DNA of 64,000 nt from Owenia fusiformis (taxonomy: Eukaryota > Annelida > Polychaeta > Sabellida > Oweniidae): positions 1,796,001 through 1,860,000 of the forward strand of contig CAIIXF020000005.1 of assembly GCA_903813345.2 (NCBI GenBank). The letters run 5' to 3'. Shown piece after piece: positions 1 to 13,724 of the stretch. The notes under the pieces are model-generated. The model ran no database searches and was not told where the DNA came from. It worked only from the letters and a program-made list of their open reading frames with translations. The position numbers and the translations under genes are program-made. Numbering within the stretch: the stretch's first letter is position 1; every line of letters starts with the position of its first letter.

Positions 1-999
1 TTAGAATCCAAACAAACCAACGCTCTCCAGTTGTTCGTAAAACTCTAGGGAGACATGCTTCCAAGCTGATTTAACGAAATGTTATTTCTCATTCTGACAC
101 CGAATGTTGTTTTACGCAGCGAGCTTGTTTATTGCATAGAGTCGACCTATTAACTGAAGTGCCAAAGAAGTTCATCAGAGAATTAGCTGAGATAAAGAAG
201 ATTTTCTCCAAAATCTCAAGTGAACACAGATTTTTCTTGGCTTTTGGCTTCATGTTATTTCCTCATAAACTTGCCAAACGATGAAACAAATAAACCACTT
301 CATTAACTTGCGTGCCAATCTTCAATTTTTGTAAAAAGTATTTTCTTGTTCCTAATCCAGGTATGGCTTAGGTCAATATGATTTAACGATTCAATCAAGA
401 GATGAAACTGGGCCGAGGATGCGATATTAAGAGTTAGTCTCCGGGTGTACGTCTTTGAGTTGTGGTCAATGCAGTCAAAACATTTTTGAGGTATTTAAGT
501 GTATAATGGGAACTCCAGTTGTGAACTAATAGGAACCTTTTTGCTGAATCAATGTAATTTGACATACAGTACAGCGAAAGGATTCTGTCTGACATATCAT
601 GAACTACTGGTGCACTTTTCCATACTAGTATCTATGTGACTGAACCACCAAGCTTTTGGAATTTACATAAACTATGGTAGATACAATATGGATATGCTTC
701 GTAGGGAATCATCTCACAACCAGGTAAAAACGACTCTGTGTGGTATCGCGTATCAAATTATCAATTTCAGTTTCGTGTCAAGTGATTCATGAGTACATTC
801 ACATTCGTGATCGGTATCTTCTTTATTAGTTTTCTGATCAGTTTACTTTCGCATTTTACTTCCCACCAATGTTTTCACTTTCACTTTTCAGGAAGGGGCT
901 TTTTAGTTTGGTTAGATGTTTCAAAGAGGTTGTTTAACGTACCACTTGCAGCGTTCGGTTTTTGTGCTACTATTTTGTCATGATAATCTATGGTAGTGA
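1..999. other. AT-rich non-genic DNA
   Basis: I see no coding region that can be supported here. The longest open frame (789-983, +) has a hydrophobic start but no recognisable family, no supporting splice sites and no neighbouring exons, so I treat it as chance. Confidence 0.5.
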
Positions 1000-1212
1000 C
1001 ATACTATTACGAAGCCCCTGTATTGTGACATAGCATAACAAAGCCCCTGTGTTGTGACAGGCAGCTGTGTTGTGACTAGCCCCTATGTTGTGACATAGCC
1101 TTACAAAGTTCCTGTGTTGTGACAGGCAGCTGTGTTGTGACATAGCCTTACAAGGCCCCTGAGATGTGACATAGCCTTGTAAGTCCCTATGTCACCGTGG
1201 CTGTGTTGTGCT
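1000..1212. repeat. minisatellite, TGTTGTGACATAGCC-type units
   Basis: Imperfect tandem units built from 'cctgtgttgtgaca' and 'gacatagccttacaaag' recur about seven times, with variants such as 'gacaggcagctgtgttgtga'. No coding role is visible; an antisense open frame across it is a by-product of the repeat. Confidence 0.7.
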
Positions 1213-1767
1213 TTATCAGTCGTCTCATTGCTACAGAATATTGAAGTATTACCACAACTAATACCGATAGTGATGTCATTAAACATCGCGAGTCTAATCC
1301 ATCAATCAGAAATGTCATAGGAGAAACCTATAGGCTTATATGCCATTGATACAATTCCAAAGAGTAATCTTTAAATATAATAGATTCAATTTACCATGAT
1401 GGCGTTTTTATGTTCGAAAAAATAAGTTTTGCATATCCATTATGCTAGTGAATCGGGAGTGTAAAATGCGTCAGGTAATAAATCTATGAGTTCATCTATC
1501 ATTAGTTTTAATTAATAAATTAACAATAGAGTGGTTGGATTACCAATATAATTAAGATGCCACATAGCACGACGGCCTTATTGTTTAAACCATTATGCAA
1601 ACGAATCGTAGATGCTGCTCTGCTACTCTGGATTCGTTTGATTTCGCTTCTTAAAAGAGAGCGTCATCTACATTAGTTGATTCTGCTTTCAGGGTGATGT
1701 ACTTCTTTACAACAAAGACGAAAATGACTAAATAGTTATCTCAAAAGACTCTTGTAAGAGTGACATC

Positions 1768-2072
1768 CAAGGAGGATTGGCTCCCAGGATCGAAACTCGA
1801 TATTTTCCACCAATGAAAACGTCGAAATGTCGTTATTTTCTGAAATTAAAACCGACTATAAATTCAAAATAAACAGTTCAAAAGATTCGAACCAATATCT
1901 CGATCATTTCTTGTGAGTTTTGGAATTTTTCGTTTGGAAATAAGACCAAAATTCACGATTTAAATGTTGAAGTGAACAAAATGGCGGCTGTTTGAATTCG
2001 AATTTTGTATTACGACATACCCATATATGGGACAGAATATCGGTGGTGCACTCTGGGAGCCAATCCTCCTTG
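1768..2072. mobile_element. 305-bp non-autonomous TIR element (MULE-like MITE)
   Basis: The element begins CAAGGAGGATTGGCTCCCAG and ends with the inverse, CTGGGAGCCAATCCTCCTTG, giving 20-bp perfect terminal inverted repeats. It is flanked by a perfect 9-bp direct repeat, AGTGACATC (1759-1767 and 2073-2081), which reads as the target-site duplication. A 9-bp duplication is typical of the Mutator-like superfamily; the superfamily assignment is inferred from that length alone. No transposase is encoded. Confidence 0.85.
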
Positions 2073-2081
2073 AGTGACATC

Positions 2082-5000
2082 ATATATATAATTCCAATAT
2101 CTGTCGTCGGATTTCTAATCACATATGAAGCTGTTTAATATACTACCTGAACATGACACTTGCTAAAAGTTTAATTAGACAAGTGATACTTTCTTGTATA
2201 TGAAACCTCTTCATTATTTCCATTTAACGTGCTTTCATTACTAGGTTTCTGATATCGAAATCATGATTCTCAAAACTCAAACATGATCTAGTGTCTCATT
2301 AGCTTCGTTTATAATCTCCGTTTATAACAAGGAGATGGTTTATGGAAGATTCAGTAGCCTCCTGATGGAATGCCTTGGGTGTGTTCAATCTTGATTGTCT
2401 ATCTCGTACCGAGGTGTATGTATAGTGCTTCATATTCATCATAGAGTTTATGGGTTGTTCTATCTGGTTTACTATCTCACGAAATTAAACCAATATTTAT
2501 TTGGTGCTCCCTGGGGTCTGCTTGGCTCCTACAATTTGAGCTCACGACAGGGAAGCACAAAAGGCGATATCATAGTTACAATATAATATGTAATTATGAG
2601 CATCTTTGCTTGTTGTATTGTATTCCCTCTGAGCCCATCTGAGTTTGGCGTAACATTAACAACTGGTATTGAAACTGTGGTCGTTATAACTCTTAGATAA
2701 GATGCTAATACGACTATTTTTGCTGTTTCTGCGTTGGTAATCAGTTGAGTTTTAAATACTGTGTTCAGAGATTCGCCCAACAGGATGTTCTATTTACTAG
2801 GGAATAGAATCTGCAGTTTTTGTGCTGTTTTAGCTCATTTTTTGGAATATAACACAATCGAAAAGCTTCATGATAATAAAATGTCTTCGCGTTTCTTCTC
2901 AGTTGCTAGTTAAAGAGCAATATGTGATGACAATCAGAAAGGTCGAAATTTGATTAGCGTTGCATCCATTCTGATACTCATCACATTTCTGTTTTCAATA
3001 TCAATATTCTTCTAGAAAGGAATTCATAGAAATATGCACCTCTCACGATCATATTGGCCTGTTTTGTACTGTGTTTCACAACCAAAGGCGAAGTATCTTA
3101 AATGCGAATCCTGTTGACCGTCTCGCAGCAGAATTGTCCCCCGATATTGTCAGAAGATGATGCTTCACTTGGGATTGAGACAATGCGTATTCATAGAGTT
3201 TCGGAATTATTTGCGAAACAACAGGCCTGATTATGTCGAAACTGATTGTCCACATTTTATTTAATTTCCTGTTCATGGGAATAGAAATTGTTTTATTCGT
3301 GACGTGTCTGGATAATGTCAGTCCTCCTGTATAATGAAATGCTACATTCCATTAAATGTTTACACTTGAACCAACGTGGCTTGTTTTTCGTATTCTGATG
3401 GTCAGAGTCTTGTACATTGTAGATGAAGTTCTCTTTTAAAGAAGAAAAATCATCAAACATATTGGAAAGGAAAAAATTATGAAAATTGAAATATACTCAC
3501 GGTAAGAAAACAACTAGAAATGACATTTCATCAGAGAAAACTGGTCACTCTATTACATCTTCACATATATTCTCTAGAGTTATCAATTAGATAAACCAAT
3601 GCTTGATAAGATTTTTGTCTGTCCCGATAAACAATGGAGGTCAATATGGTCCATCATTTGATGAGCTCAAAAAGGCTCACGTCGAATTAGATCACGTATT
3701 GACGAGCGTGGTATTCTGGGAAGAGACATCTACTTCCATTTTCTGTTTAATATGTATTTTATTTTATTTCAATTGCAAATGTGTAGGGTTAATTGAATTA
3801 AAAGTCATTCCCCCTGGATGTTCTGACCAAAAATCAAGAAGGAACCGATATCTTTCTCAGTCAAGTGATGTACCCGTAACATTTGATTCTTGTTTGTTAA
3901 TACATGCATGCAGATATTTTTGTTGAATATATTATAAATGCATATGAGGAGAAAGGAATTGATTGGACTTTTTGCTGACTCACAATAATGGACCCGTGTC
4001 TTCTCATTTGGCGTGTGGCTGACCGCGATATGGCTTGTATTGTCGTTCAGTTTAACATGGGGTGCAGCACCTACTCGTGGTTCATCAGTTTTCATCATCA
4101 TGGTATCACCATCTTTAGTACTCTAAATTGCAGTGTGAGCTATGTTATACCTTTCCACCCATGTTATGATTCTCGATGTGTCATTTACCATATCAGCCAG
4201 GGATTCATTTGACATGAACCCATGTAAACAGTGTAAAACGCCAGTGACAAATGCAATAAGTAATGTAAAAGCAATCCAGTCAAAAGTAAAGCATTCCCAG
4301 CAATATAGAACTAGCTTGGCTCGTGTGACAAGAACAAATTACTGTAATTTCCAAGTCTAATGATTTAATGATACATTATTTTTATTCCAATCATTAAAGC
4401 AATAGAACAAAATCGACGCAAAATTGTCTGTAATTAGCGTTGATAATTTTGACTATCTAGTAAGTGCCTAGAATATTTGAATTCAAGGCCATTGATAAGA
4501 TATTAATGAAAATGGATCAAAGCCAATCTATAAAACTGCATTCAAACTTGAGATCTATCGAGTACAAAGTGAATGCACCATTTGAAATGCAAGTACAAGA
4601 AGTTAGAGAAAGACTTGATGCGAGATTTGTCATCAAGATAATACAAACGTTTTTTATCTATCGGCGCAGAGTTTGCACTCTCAGAAAGGTCATCCTATTG
4701 ATTTATTGAAAACCCTTTGATTCTGCATCTTTAAAAGAGGGCTTCATGTCTCTAATGTACTAGGCTCTGGCCCTCTGCGTAATAGATCACGAAATGGGAC
4801 AAACTTCACTGGAAAGTGGTGCAGAGATGATATAGAATTGTCATTCATGGATCAAAGAACTCCTAGTGTGCCACTGTACAAATTAAAATAAATTTTTCTG
4901 CTAGTATTTCCTTCAGAGCAACCGTGTTTCATTCCCTCTATAAGCAGTGTAGCACTGAACGAAACTTGGCGTATCAAAAGACATCTCAAAATATATTAAT

Positions 5001-8000
5001 CACTGAATCACTGAGGGTTGTGGGTTTGAACAGATCACAGAGGATATCTGTGGATATAAGTTTGCACCCTCACTATATAATGATCATTACTTGGTAGTTA
5101 GTTGCCTGCAGACATACATACATCAAAGCATATTACCAATAACCTATAGAAGTTCTCTTAATCAGCACAGCGTTAAAAACTATATTTGCACATCAAATGT
5201 GATTCCAAAGCTTTCAATTTCCAAGCAATGCTATGAATATTGTCTGGAGGCAATTACTGGAGACTGGTCACTGCGGCAAAGGAAGAGTTGTTGATATAGA
5301 GTTTTGATGTATGAGGACGAAGGGACATTCAATGTAATATAACTGTGAGTTATGGTGTACTACTTATTCAAAAATTAACTAGGAAATATGTAAGCCAACC
5401 CCAGTGTCTATTTTCATGTCACCACCACAAGTTGTGACATATTATATGGTGTCAGCTTGGTGTTCGGCGGTCTGTAACAAATGGTAGGTGGTGACATTTT
5501 GCATGTTAATGTTGAATTGTTTGTAATATCAGCATTGTCTCCCGAAAGAAAACAATCTCATGCATGAACAAACTCCTTTCTAACTTATCATCCTCCATGA
5601 AATGGTGATGTCTTTTAATGGAATATTCTTCTTTGACTTTGTTCACACTCAAATGAATTCTTGGGGTCAACGGACAAATAATTACAAAAAAACATTTCAG
5701 AGCATTGATCCCTAAGAATTCCCTCGTACCAATCCATTTTATCATACTTTTATTGGCTGACAGAAGTATGGACGTTTGACTATGGAATTGTGGGACATCG
5801 TCTCCCTTTTCTCCATCTCCTACCTAAATTAGATTTCGCATTCATCAAAACTATTGAGTTTCTTTTATACTGCCAATGAGGGTCATAGAGTTATGAAGAA
5901 ATAATATTTTGATGAGAGCTATTGGAAAGTATTATTCATCCGTCGTTTTTCAGCTTCACAAGAAATATGAAGAATGGAGAGCAGAGTAGTAAATGAAAAG
6001 TAGATCTTTCATTTTTATCTGAACCACTTTCATAACAGACCGACTTTTACTACACATTTCATAAATATTAATTTTGACTTTTATCCCTTGGTGCTGCTAT
6101 AGGCCTGTCTATTCTTTGAAGTCGGACATAAATACTGTACCAATCTGTGGAATAATTGATCAAATTTACTACTTAGAACGATAGTGGTTAGGGTTGTTAC
6201 GGAACAAATACTAATCACAAAAAGCATTCTGGTTGGTTTTAACCAGTGTTTCATATCTAAAAAAGAGAAAATAGCATTTTCATTGTGTGCATTTCAATGC
6301 ATCTCTGTAACGCATTAAGTTATACTTTAGTTGATCGTGAATGACAAAGATGAATTGCAATTGCAAAATATAAAACAAAATGGATTCACCCCGCATCAAA
6401 CATTTTTGTTCAATGGCTTATGTCCAATGGGACAACTCATTTCATTTCTAGCTCTGTGAAGGTATGTCATTGCCTTACTGAATATAATGGGGGTTGAACC
6501 GAGATTATATCTTTGGGGAAATAATTGAACAAGTAACGAATATGGCAACAATCCACAACAGCTCAGTTGAAGTATCGGTAACAAATACTGTCGGAAATCT
6601 CTTTGAGACAAAATAATTGATATTGATGTCATTGTTTAATAAGTAATTAGCGTTGTCAAGGATATACATTTTTGCTTCATCCGTGATTGTGGTGAAAAAT
6701 CATTTTGTACACTACTTGCTCCACGCCATGTCATAAGGACTTACCAGCAATATAGAAACGAGGCTTTGGTAAATCAGTACTCTTTGCAAGTATTTTATAA
6801 CTAGATGCGCCGGGTAGTTAATCAGATGATTGCTCCATCTTACGACTCTTACCATCGTACCATTGTAGAGCACAGTGCCCTCTATATTGGCCTGGTGAGA
6901 CCAAGATGATATAGTTTGATACCCAACATTGGGCATATGGGCAACCCAGACCCCAGGATGTGACAACATGATTCGCAGTAGCTTCTCATTAAGACATACT
7001 TAAGTTTCGTGTTTTGAAAACATCCTATTTGAGGAAATTTCATCCCGACCATATACCGTTTTACAATTTATGGAGACAGGGTGGGATGTTTTGAAAATTA
7101 CTGAATTTGACGTGACTTTAAGGATTAATTGGGCTTAACTTAAACAGCTTATTCCATAAGGTATTTCATAGCATTTTTGGGGATCTGAGCCATCGTTGTT
7201 TTTATCATTATTTTGTTTGAGATTGTCATGGTTGATACATCAAAGCACAATTAAGGTATACTTTAAGAAACATCAAAATGGAATTTCAATACTAACAGAA
7301 AACATAAATGAAAGGAGGCACGCAACCTTCATCAGAAAGTAATTAGCGATCGTGATATTGTAAAATTTATGACATAATTTCCCTTTCCCTGGACTAAGTA
7401 TAAAATCTGATACAATTTGCGAGTTCTGCCATAAACGATCTTTGAGCATAAAATCTGGTGATTAGCGGTATTATGATTCTGGCCTCGGTCATAGTTTGTG
7501 TCCCCATTAAGGATACAATTTATGGAATATAAAGCAAATCCAAATCCGATCAATCATTAACATGTAATGGAAAAGGGTCTCCATTCCAACGTAACGGTAA
7601 TTCAAATGAAAATGGAAACTATTAAATCAAAAAATGTTCCACTACTTCAAGTCTGTCAGATTTAATTAATGGATTTAATTACCCAATATTATATTATCAG
7701 GAGAATATAGGTTTTATCGCTTCCTTTAGAGGTGTAATCCGTGTTAAGTATCGGCTTTAAGAGCAAGGTAAACACTTGGGCAAGAAAGTGAACAACGTTC
7801 AGTGGAGAGTTCAAGAAAGTAGACCTCTCCCGCTTCTGAAACATGTCAGACGAGATACATTACATGCTATCAGAAACAATCAGAAACAATTCATCGAAGA
7901 CATACCCTAAAGTGTAAGTGATATTCAACAACTGAATGAACCGTACTATATGTAACTATTTGTTACTAAATGTAGTATTGTTTCATCCTGTATATTAAAA

Positions 8001-9467
8001 GAAGTTGCATAACCATTTCTTCTGGTTTGTGATAACTTGAAGTTGATTTGTCTTGGATATTTGTCTTTTGTTCGTTACGATGGAACAAGCATATCTCTAC
8101 ATGTATGAATTGGTAAAAGTTTTCTGTCCTTCAAAATATAGTCTTTAGATCAGAGAAAGGCAAAATTAACCGTAAATGGGATATAGAGCTTCGGGTAACG
8201 AGAGTAATATGCGAATTATCAACCGTAACCGTTCTATCATATCAACCGGAGACAAGAGCCTTACTTCCCCATCTTAAAGCTAAGATATCCGTTCCTTTGA
8301 GCAAAATCAATTTAAGAAGTTATAAATTCATTTTAGTTGATTAGAGCGCTTATCATTGGAGAATTCAATAATGAAGGCTTATTCTTGGTCCAGTGATATC
8401 TCACAATTGGATTTAGCTTGACAATCGTTTGACAATGATCCCTCCATTGGAAATGCCCTCAGCAAATTATCCTATTAAGCCTTGAAAGCTATTCACCTAT
8501 CTCTCCCTTGATCGCATTAGTCTCTGTAAGACACGATAGATGCGTCATTAGGTAAGAAAATAGAATAGTAGTATGCGGTGTGGAGGAATATTCGTAAATC
8601 AAAATAATCAAAATGATTGTCAACCTCGGCCCCAGAACGAGAAAGATAGATTCAATTAAAATGTATGCTCAATTAAAATATCTCTTGTTTTTAAAGTCTT
8701 TAAAAATCGTTCCTTTTGAAATACCTGGTTTGTATTTGCATGGCATAGTGAAATACAATGGCAAACAACATCTAGTTGTTTCGGAATTTGTTTTTTCACT
8801 CTTTTTATGAAGATAAGTATTTGCCCTGTTTTTTATCAGAATAAATGAAATCGCTGCACATTTTCTGCATATACATATAATCTGACATTTATTGAACAGT
8901 AAAACTACCATGAAATATCCATTTGAGATCATTATGCCCCAAAAACTGCAAAACCAATCGTAACATTTAGAAGGTTGTGTAGCTGGCCGATTATCATTGG
9001 GGATTCTAGTTGAATTGAATTTATACCAGAGGTAGGTAGGTAGGCATCATATCAACCTATCTTGGAAATGGAGAATTCCGCATGTATGCTGCTGACAGGG
9101 AGCAAGGTTTATCTTTTAATGAGTCTACCTTGCCGTTTATTCCTCACTGGTGTTAATGATGCTTCTAATGACGGTTTAGATAAGTTACCGATGTTCAGAG
9201 GGGATCGTCTCGTCCCTTGGTAAACTTTTGCACAGACTTGAAGTTTGTAGATTGGTAGGGTTGTGGTTACCTCTCTTTCTTGTGTGTATCATTTTATAAA
9301 CTATACCATCCCATGGATGTGCTTTTAGAGCATTTGTGTGCTCAGAAATAATCAAATACACACATTATGTAGATGAAGAGGCGTTCTTATATGTTGAATA
9401 AAACATAAAGTGCTCAAAGTCTCACTGATATTTCTAGCTAGTTGTTTGTGGGAATATACGTTATAAT
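2082..9467. other. non-genic stretch
   Basis: About 7.4 kb of AT-rich DNA without a coding region I can support. The open frames in it are short, differ in composition from conserved proteins and lack consistent splice signals. It contains a short copy of a palindrome-headed dispersed repeat at about 5415-5520. Confidence 0.5.
5415..5520. repeat. dispersed repeat, short copy (TGTCACCACC palindrome)
   Basis: This copy starts with the imperfect palindrome TGTCACCACCACAAGTTGTG and ends with GGTGGTGACATTTTGCATGT. Both ends match the ends of the longer repeat at 15773-16235, so this looks like an internally deleted member of the same family. Confidence 0.55.
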
Positions 9468-10357
9468 GACGTGTCGCAAAAAGGTGGCGCATTCGTTTTT
9501 TAAGGGTATCGCGTGAATGTAACTTTGATTCCCCGGATTATAATATAATATTCTAATTAAAGTTATATATCATTTTAAAGCAGTTTCGATGAAGTTTCTA
9601 GATCAACTATACTCCGTTAACGATTCTTGCGCGTTCTCTTTTAAAAAAGAGTTTTTTACCAAAACATCTGGCAAATATCCCCTGTTGACACGTTACATTT
9701 TGAATTATTTTTCGTCTTTAAACGCTCGTAACTCAAACAATATATGACTACTATTATACTTATCTTTCGTCTTGATGAAGGTGATGGAAGTTTTATTTCA
9801 AAGGATGAATTTTAGTAAGCGTCCCATATTGTGACGTCATAGAGTTTGAAAAATAGAATCTGTTGACAGCGACCTTTTTTGCTCATTTTTTGTTACCTTC
9901 AAATTTTCAGGTGTACATTAAACAAAAAATACGAGATCAATTTTTAATAAATCATACATGATTATTTTGCTCTTAAACTCAAGTTTATTAATAAATAGTT
10001 GATCTTGTTCGCAAAAGTATGTGTTTTCTGTTGTATGTGGAAAAGTGGAGGACGAAAGGTTTTCAAAATTCATTAAAATAGGGCTAATTTACGCCATTCG
10101 CCTATTTTCAAGCACAGCAACACGTATATTTATTTCACCTAAAATATCAATTGATTCGTGTTTTATGATGTTCCTATCCCATTGTTAATACATATACGAT
10201 ATCAGAGTTATTCGCCTTAAATATTTTGAGATATAGAGGCAAATGTGGAGGACGAAAGGATTTCAATATATGTACATTTTTCAAAAAACGTCACATTTTG
10301 TGGTGTTAAAAAGCGAAAATGTGTAACAATGCGTGCGCGACCTTTTTGCGACACGTC
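9468..10357. mobile_element. 890-bp non-autonomous DNA transposon with TIRs
   Basis: The left end GACGTGTCGCAAAAAGGT is matched by the right end ACCTTTTTGCGACACGTC in inverse orientation, and the similarity continues into GGCGCA/TGCGCG. The interior has no transposase; it carries two copies of 'gtggaggacgaaagg' (near 10046 and 10246). Target-site duplication is unclear because both flanks are TA-rich (TATAAT / TATATA). Superfamily not assigned. Confidence 0.75.
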
Positions 10358-13300
10358 TATATATGAACATTTTCTATGCCTAATATACGTTAATTAATGA
10401 GGTAACTAAATAATTTTTTTTAATAGTTGACATAAGTATGATATGCATGCCTTGGCTGTTTTGTTTAATTGGGGCTTTCTCTGTTTTGTCTACGGTATTA
10501 CCAATCAAAACCAACAAGTTCTCACTGTGAGGATTTTTGCGTTATTTTGTTTTTTTCACGTCGCCTTTTGTTCCTTCCACCAATCCAATTGAATAATTAT
10601 CACGGAATAAGATATCAGTTGAAACCTTTAGTCGAGAACTAAAAAATAAAACCATGTGTCCATATACCTCTTAAAGTTGCAAAATTGCTATATTAGTCGG
10701 TAACTCGCGCTTTCATAAAAATAAACATCTTCCTCAACATCAGAAATATTAGAATCCATATCCAACTACTGCACCTGTAGAGACCTCTTTAATTGCTGAT
10801 TAACCTATCTGATGTGTGCTTTATTTTTAAACATGATGAGCCATTTGATTTGCATTTTCTTTGACGAGAATAGTGGAAAGCTGATTTTTTAATTTCCGAT
10901 GTTGAATCTTATCGGTGTGCTGAACACGTTTCCTCCTGTTTTTCACCCAGTATTATCTGCCTGGTTTTCTCGGGCAACGAGGGAATATATCAATCATATT
11001 GATTGTTCTTCGAAAAGTAAATCAAATCCCCATAAAACATGTTAATTAGGCAATGAATTCATTCTCGAGGAAAGTAGTGCATTTGTTTTTAGCGCTGGTA
11101 TGCATATTATTCAAACTGTCATCGCCAGTCCTCATTTACAACACTTCCTATTCTGTTGTAACATATCGAAGTACATCTAGGATTATGATTTGCAATTGTT
11201 AGTTATGTTTATCTATATTATTCTTGAATACGTAATTTAGACTCATAAGAATTCATAATTTGATATTCATGAAATATTTCCGTTCCAATTAACCGTTCAT
11301 AACATATCATTGCTGGTACACATCGACTAATCAGATAAATTAGAAATTGTTAAATAAATATTACCCAATTACCAAATCGTTTATATATATATCGACCTAT
11401 GAACTGATGCTTTATTTGGCATCATGTATTAAGTTTTAAAGTAAGTTCGACTGATCCCAATCAGTTGCGAGTGTGTCGAACGTCATGAGAAGTAAGTAGT
11501 GTCAGAAATGAGACTTCTAAGTCTGTAGTGGAGGTATGACCCCCTGTGCTTGTGGAGGGTCCAGGGGGAGTGTGTGCGAACTAAAATAAACTTTATAATA
11601 ATATTATCCAAAAGATTAAGGATACTTATTTACCATTTCAAGATAATATTTTTATCAATATATGATCAATGAAGATAATATTTTGATTAATGTGATCAGC
11701 GAAAAAAACTATTCCCGTGATACCTGATCTATGCGGCCAATAAACATACATATGCCTGATATTACAGGATGCTCTGTTATTGTGAAAAAGAATCCTATAA
11801 TTTTGCAAATTGTTTCCACATGGGATTAGTGTGGATTATTTGCCCTTTATTCACTGTCATTTTGGCCACAGAACAGATCTCTTTTCCCCTTCTAATATTT
11901 TATTTTTGAGATAACATTACTACAGCCATTGCCAATTGGAGTTTAATACCTCTAAATATACATTGTTTCCAAATTTAACTTTACCTTCTTCATTTGAATT
12001 ATGATTCAAAGTTGTTATATCTATATTTATCTAGCTTATTTATTTATCGACAACCAAGAAATAAATGGTTTTCCAACATCCAACTTTAGTTACACGTTTG
12101 TTTCTGAATTAAACGATAATGACTGCCGGCAAATTCGACTAATGGTTAGAATGTCTGGTTTCACTAAATCACTGAATTCTAAAAAGGATATGGACATTAG
12201 TAGCAATCAATGACAACAAATTGTAATGATTGAATTATTATTCGTTTTGTATCTATGTTCAATTATTCGTGATTTAGTTGGATTAAACACTGTGTAATTG
12301 CTACTTCTTTAGATGGTTGTCCCAGACTAAGTAAGTAAATCGATCAGCTGAGAGATACAGATAGGGACATGAATAACAATGGAACGCCAAATGAATACTA
12401 ATTAAGAGTTCTTAGTACTATTTGAAGTAATAGGGGACTTAAAGAACATTCCGTTAGACAATGCCATCACCACGTAACTTGAGTAGTTATCTTCTAGAAA
12501 ATGTTATTGGAGTCAGAAGTCATAGAAGCTGGATTTCAACTAACGCTATGATTCGCTCTGAGATGAAAGTTCCAAAGTTCTAAAGTTCAAAGTTCCAAAG
12601 TTCTAACGATAATCGCCTCTTGTTTTGATATTTTGACTATAGATGGACGAGAATCTGTTAGACTAGAACAACGTTCGCAAAAACGTAATTATCTATAGAT
12701 GAAATACTGAATTCCAGGTCTCATCATAAAAGGATACCCTGGGACGAGACCAGCTATGACAAGGAATTTTTTCCAAGAACAAAAAAACGTTTTGACTTCT
12801 TTCTTAAGTATAGGCTACGTACATACTCAGTGATTAAAAAACGGTCAAGCTGAGCTCAGAGTTCCCAGTATATGTCCCATCAGGTTGTTTTATTGGGTTT
12901 CTTAAAAACATATTTTTAAATATAGTTGTTTCATGTGCGAAATATCAATGCTTACATTGGTTCATAGGTCTGTGTCATTCTAGCCCTCATAATTCAAGAA
13001 TTCCCATTTTACACTATTTCTGAATGACATTTCCCAGAAGGATATGAACTCAGTAATATTAAAGACGGCACTTTCCAGGAGCAATCCAAACTGTTCACTG
13101 TCTTTTTAGACAAGTCATAATTTTAGAATGGCATATTTCATCAGCGAAATATCATTTATGAAGGATGACCATCCTTGATACTTATTTGATAATTAAGGCA
13201 AAATCCAACCATAAGATTTCATTTTAACCGGTGTATTATTTTTGCACGTTTGGGAGACCAAAAAATGGTGAACCAATAGAGTTATTCTTGGACTCTGGTA

Positions 13301-13690
13301 TAATGTATCATTACCTTGGTGAACTTTTGTTATACCTTCTAGTCTAGTTTATATTTCAATAAAATGAATCAATGTTTCTCATAAGCTGCCTTGTCTGTTT
13401 CTAAGAATTTAGAGATAACAGTTTACATATTTGCCACAAACACGTCCAAGTGTGTCTGTTGGAATGCGGTTCTATGTTTAAAGTTATTAAGAATCTAATA
13501 CACTTTGTCCAAATATGGAATACGATTCATGAGATCAATTTGAGACTGCATTGCTCCACTTTTAGGAATAAATGTTTGTGTTGATGTTTACTTATTTTTA
13601 TGTTGAGTATTTGTGAACAGATTCATAGTACTACCGTATTATGAAATGTTATTCCCTCAATGATCTGTGTGGAATATATTATGGAAAACT

Positions 13691-13724
13691 ATCTAAGCAC
13701 AAGTGCCAAAGGGAGAGGACCAAA
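13691..13724. repeat. 34-bp dispersed motif, copy 1
   Basis: A sequence starting TATCTAAGCACAAGTGCC and ending AGGGAGAGGACCAA is repeated without mismatch near 21846-21879. The flanks of the two copies are unrelated. It may be the conserved core of a short interspersed element. Confidence 0.5.

Noticed and set aside
789-983. Small hydrophobic frame that could be a signal-peptide exon
   Set aside because: No suitable phase-1 donor ties it to the gene at 24487, and it lies 23 kb away.
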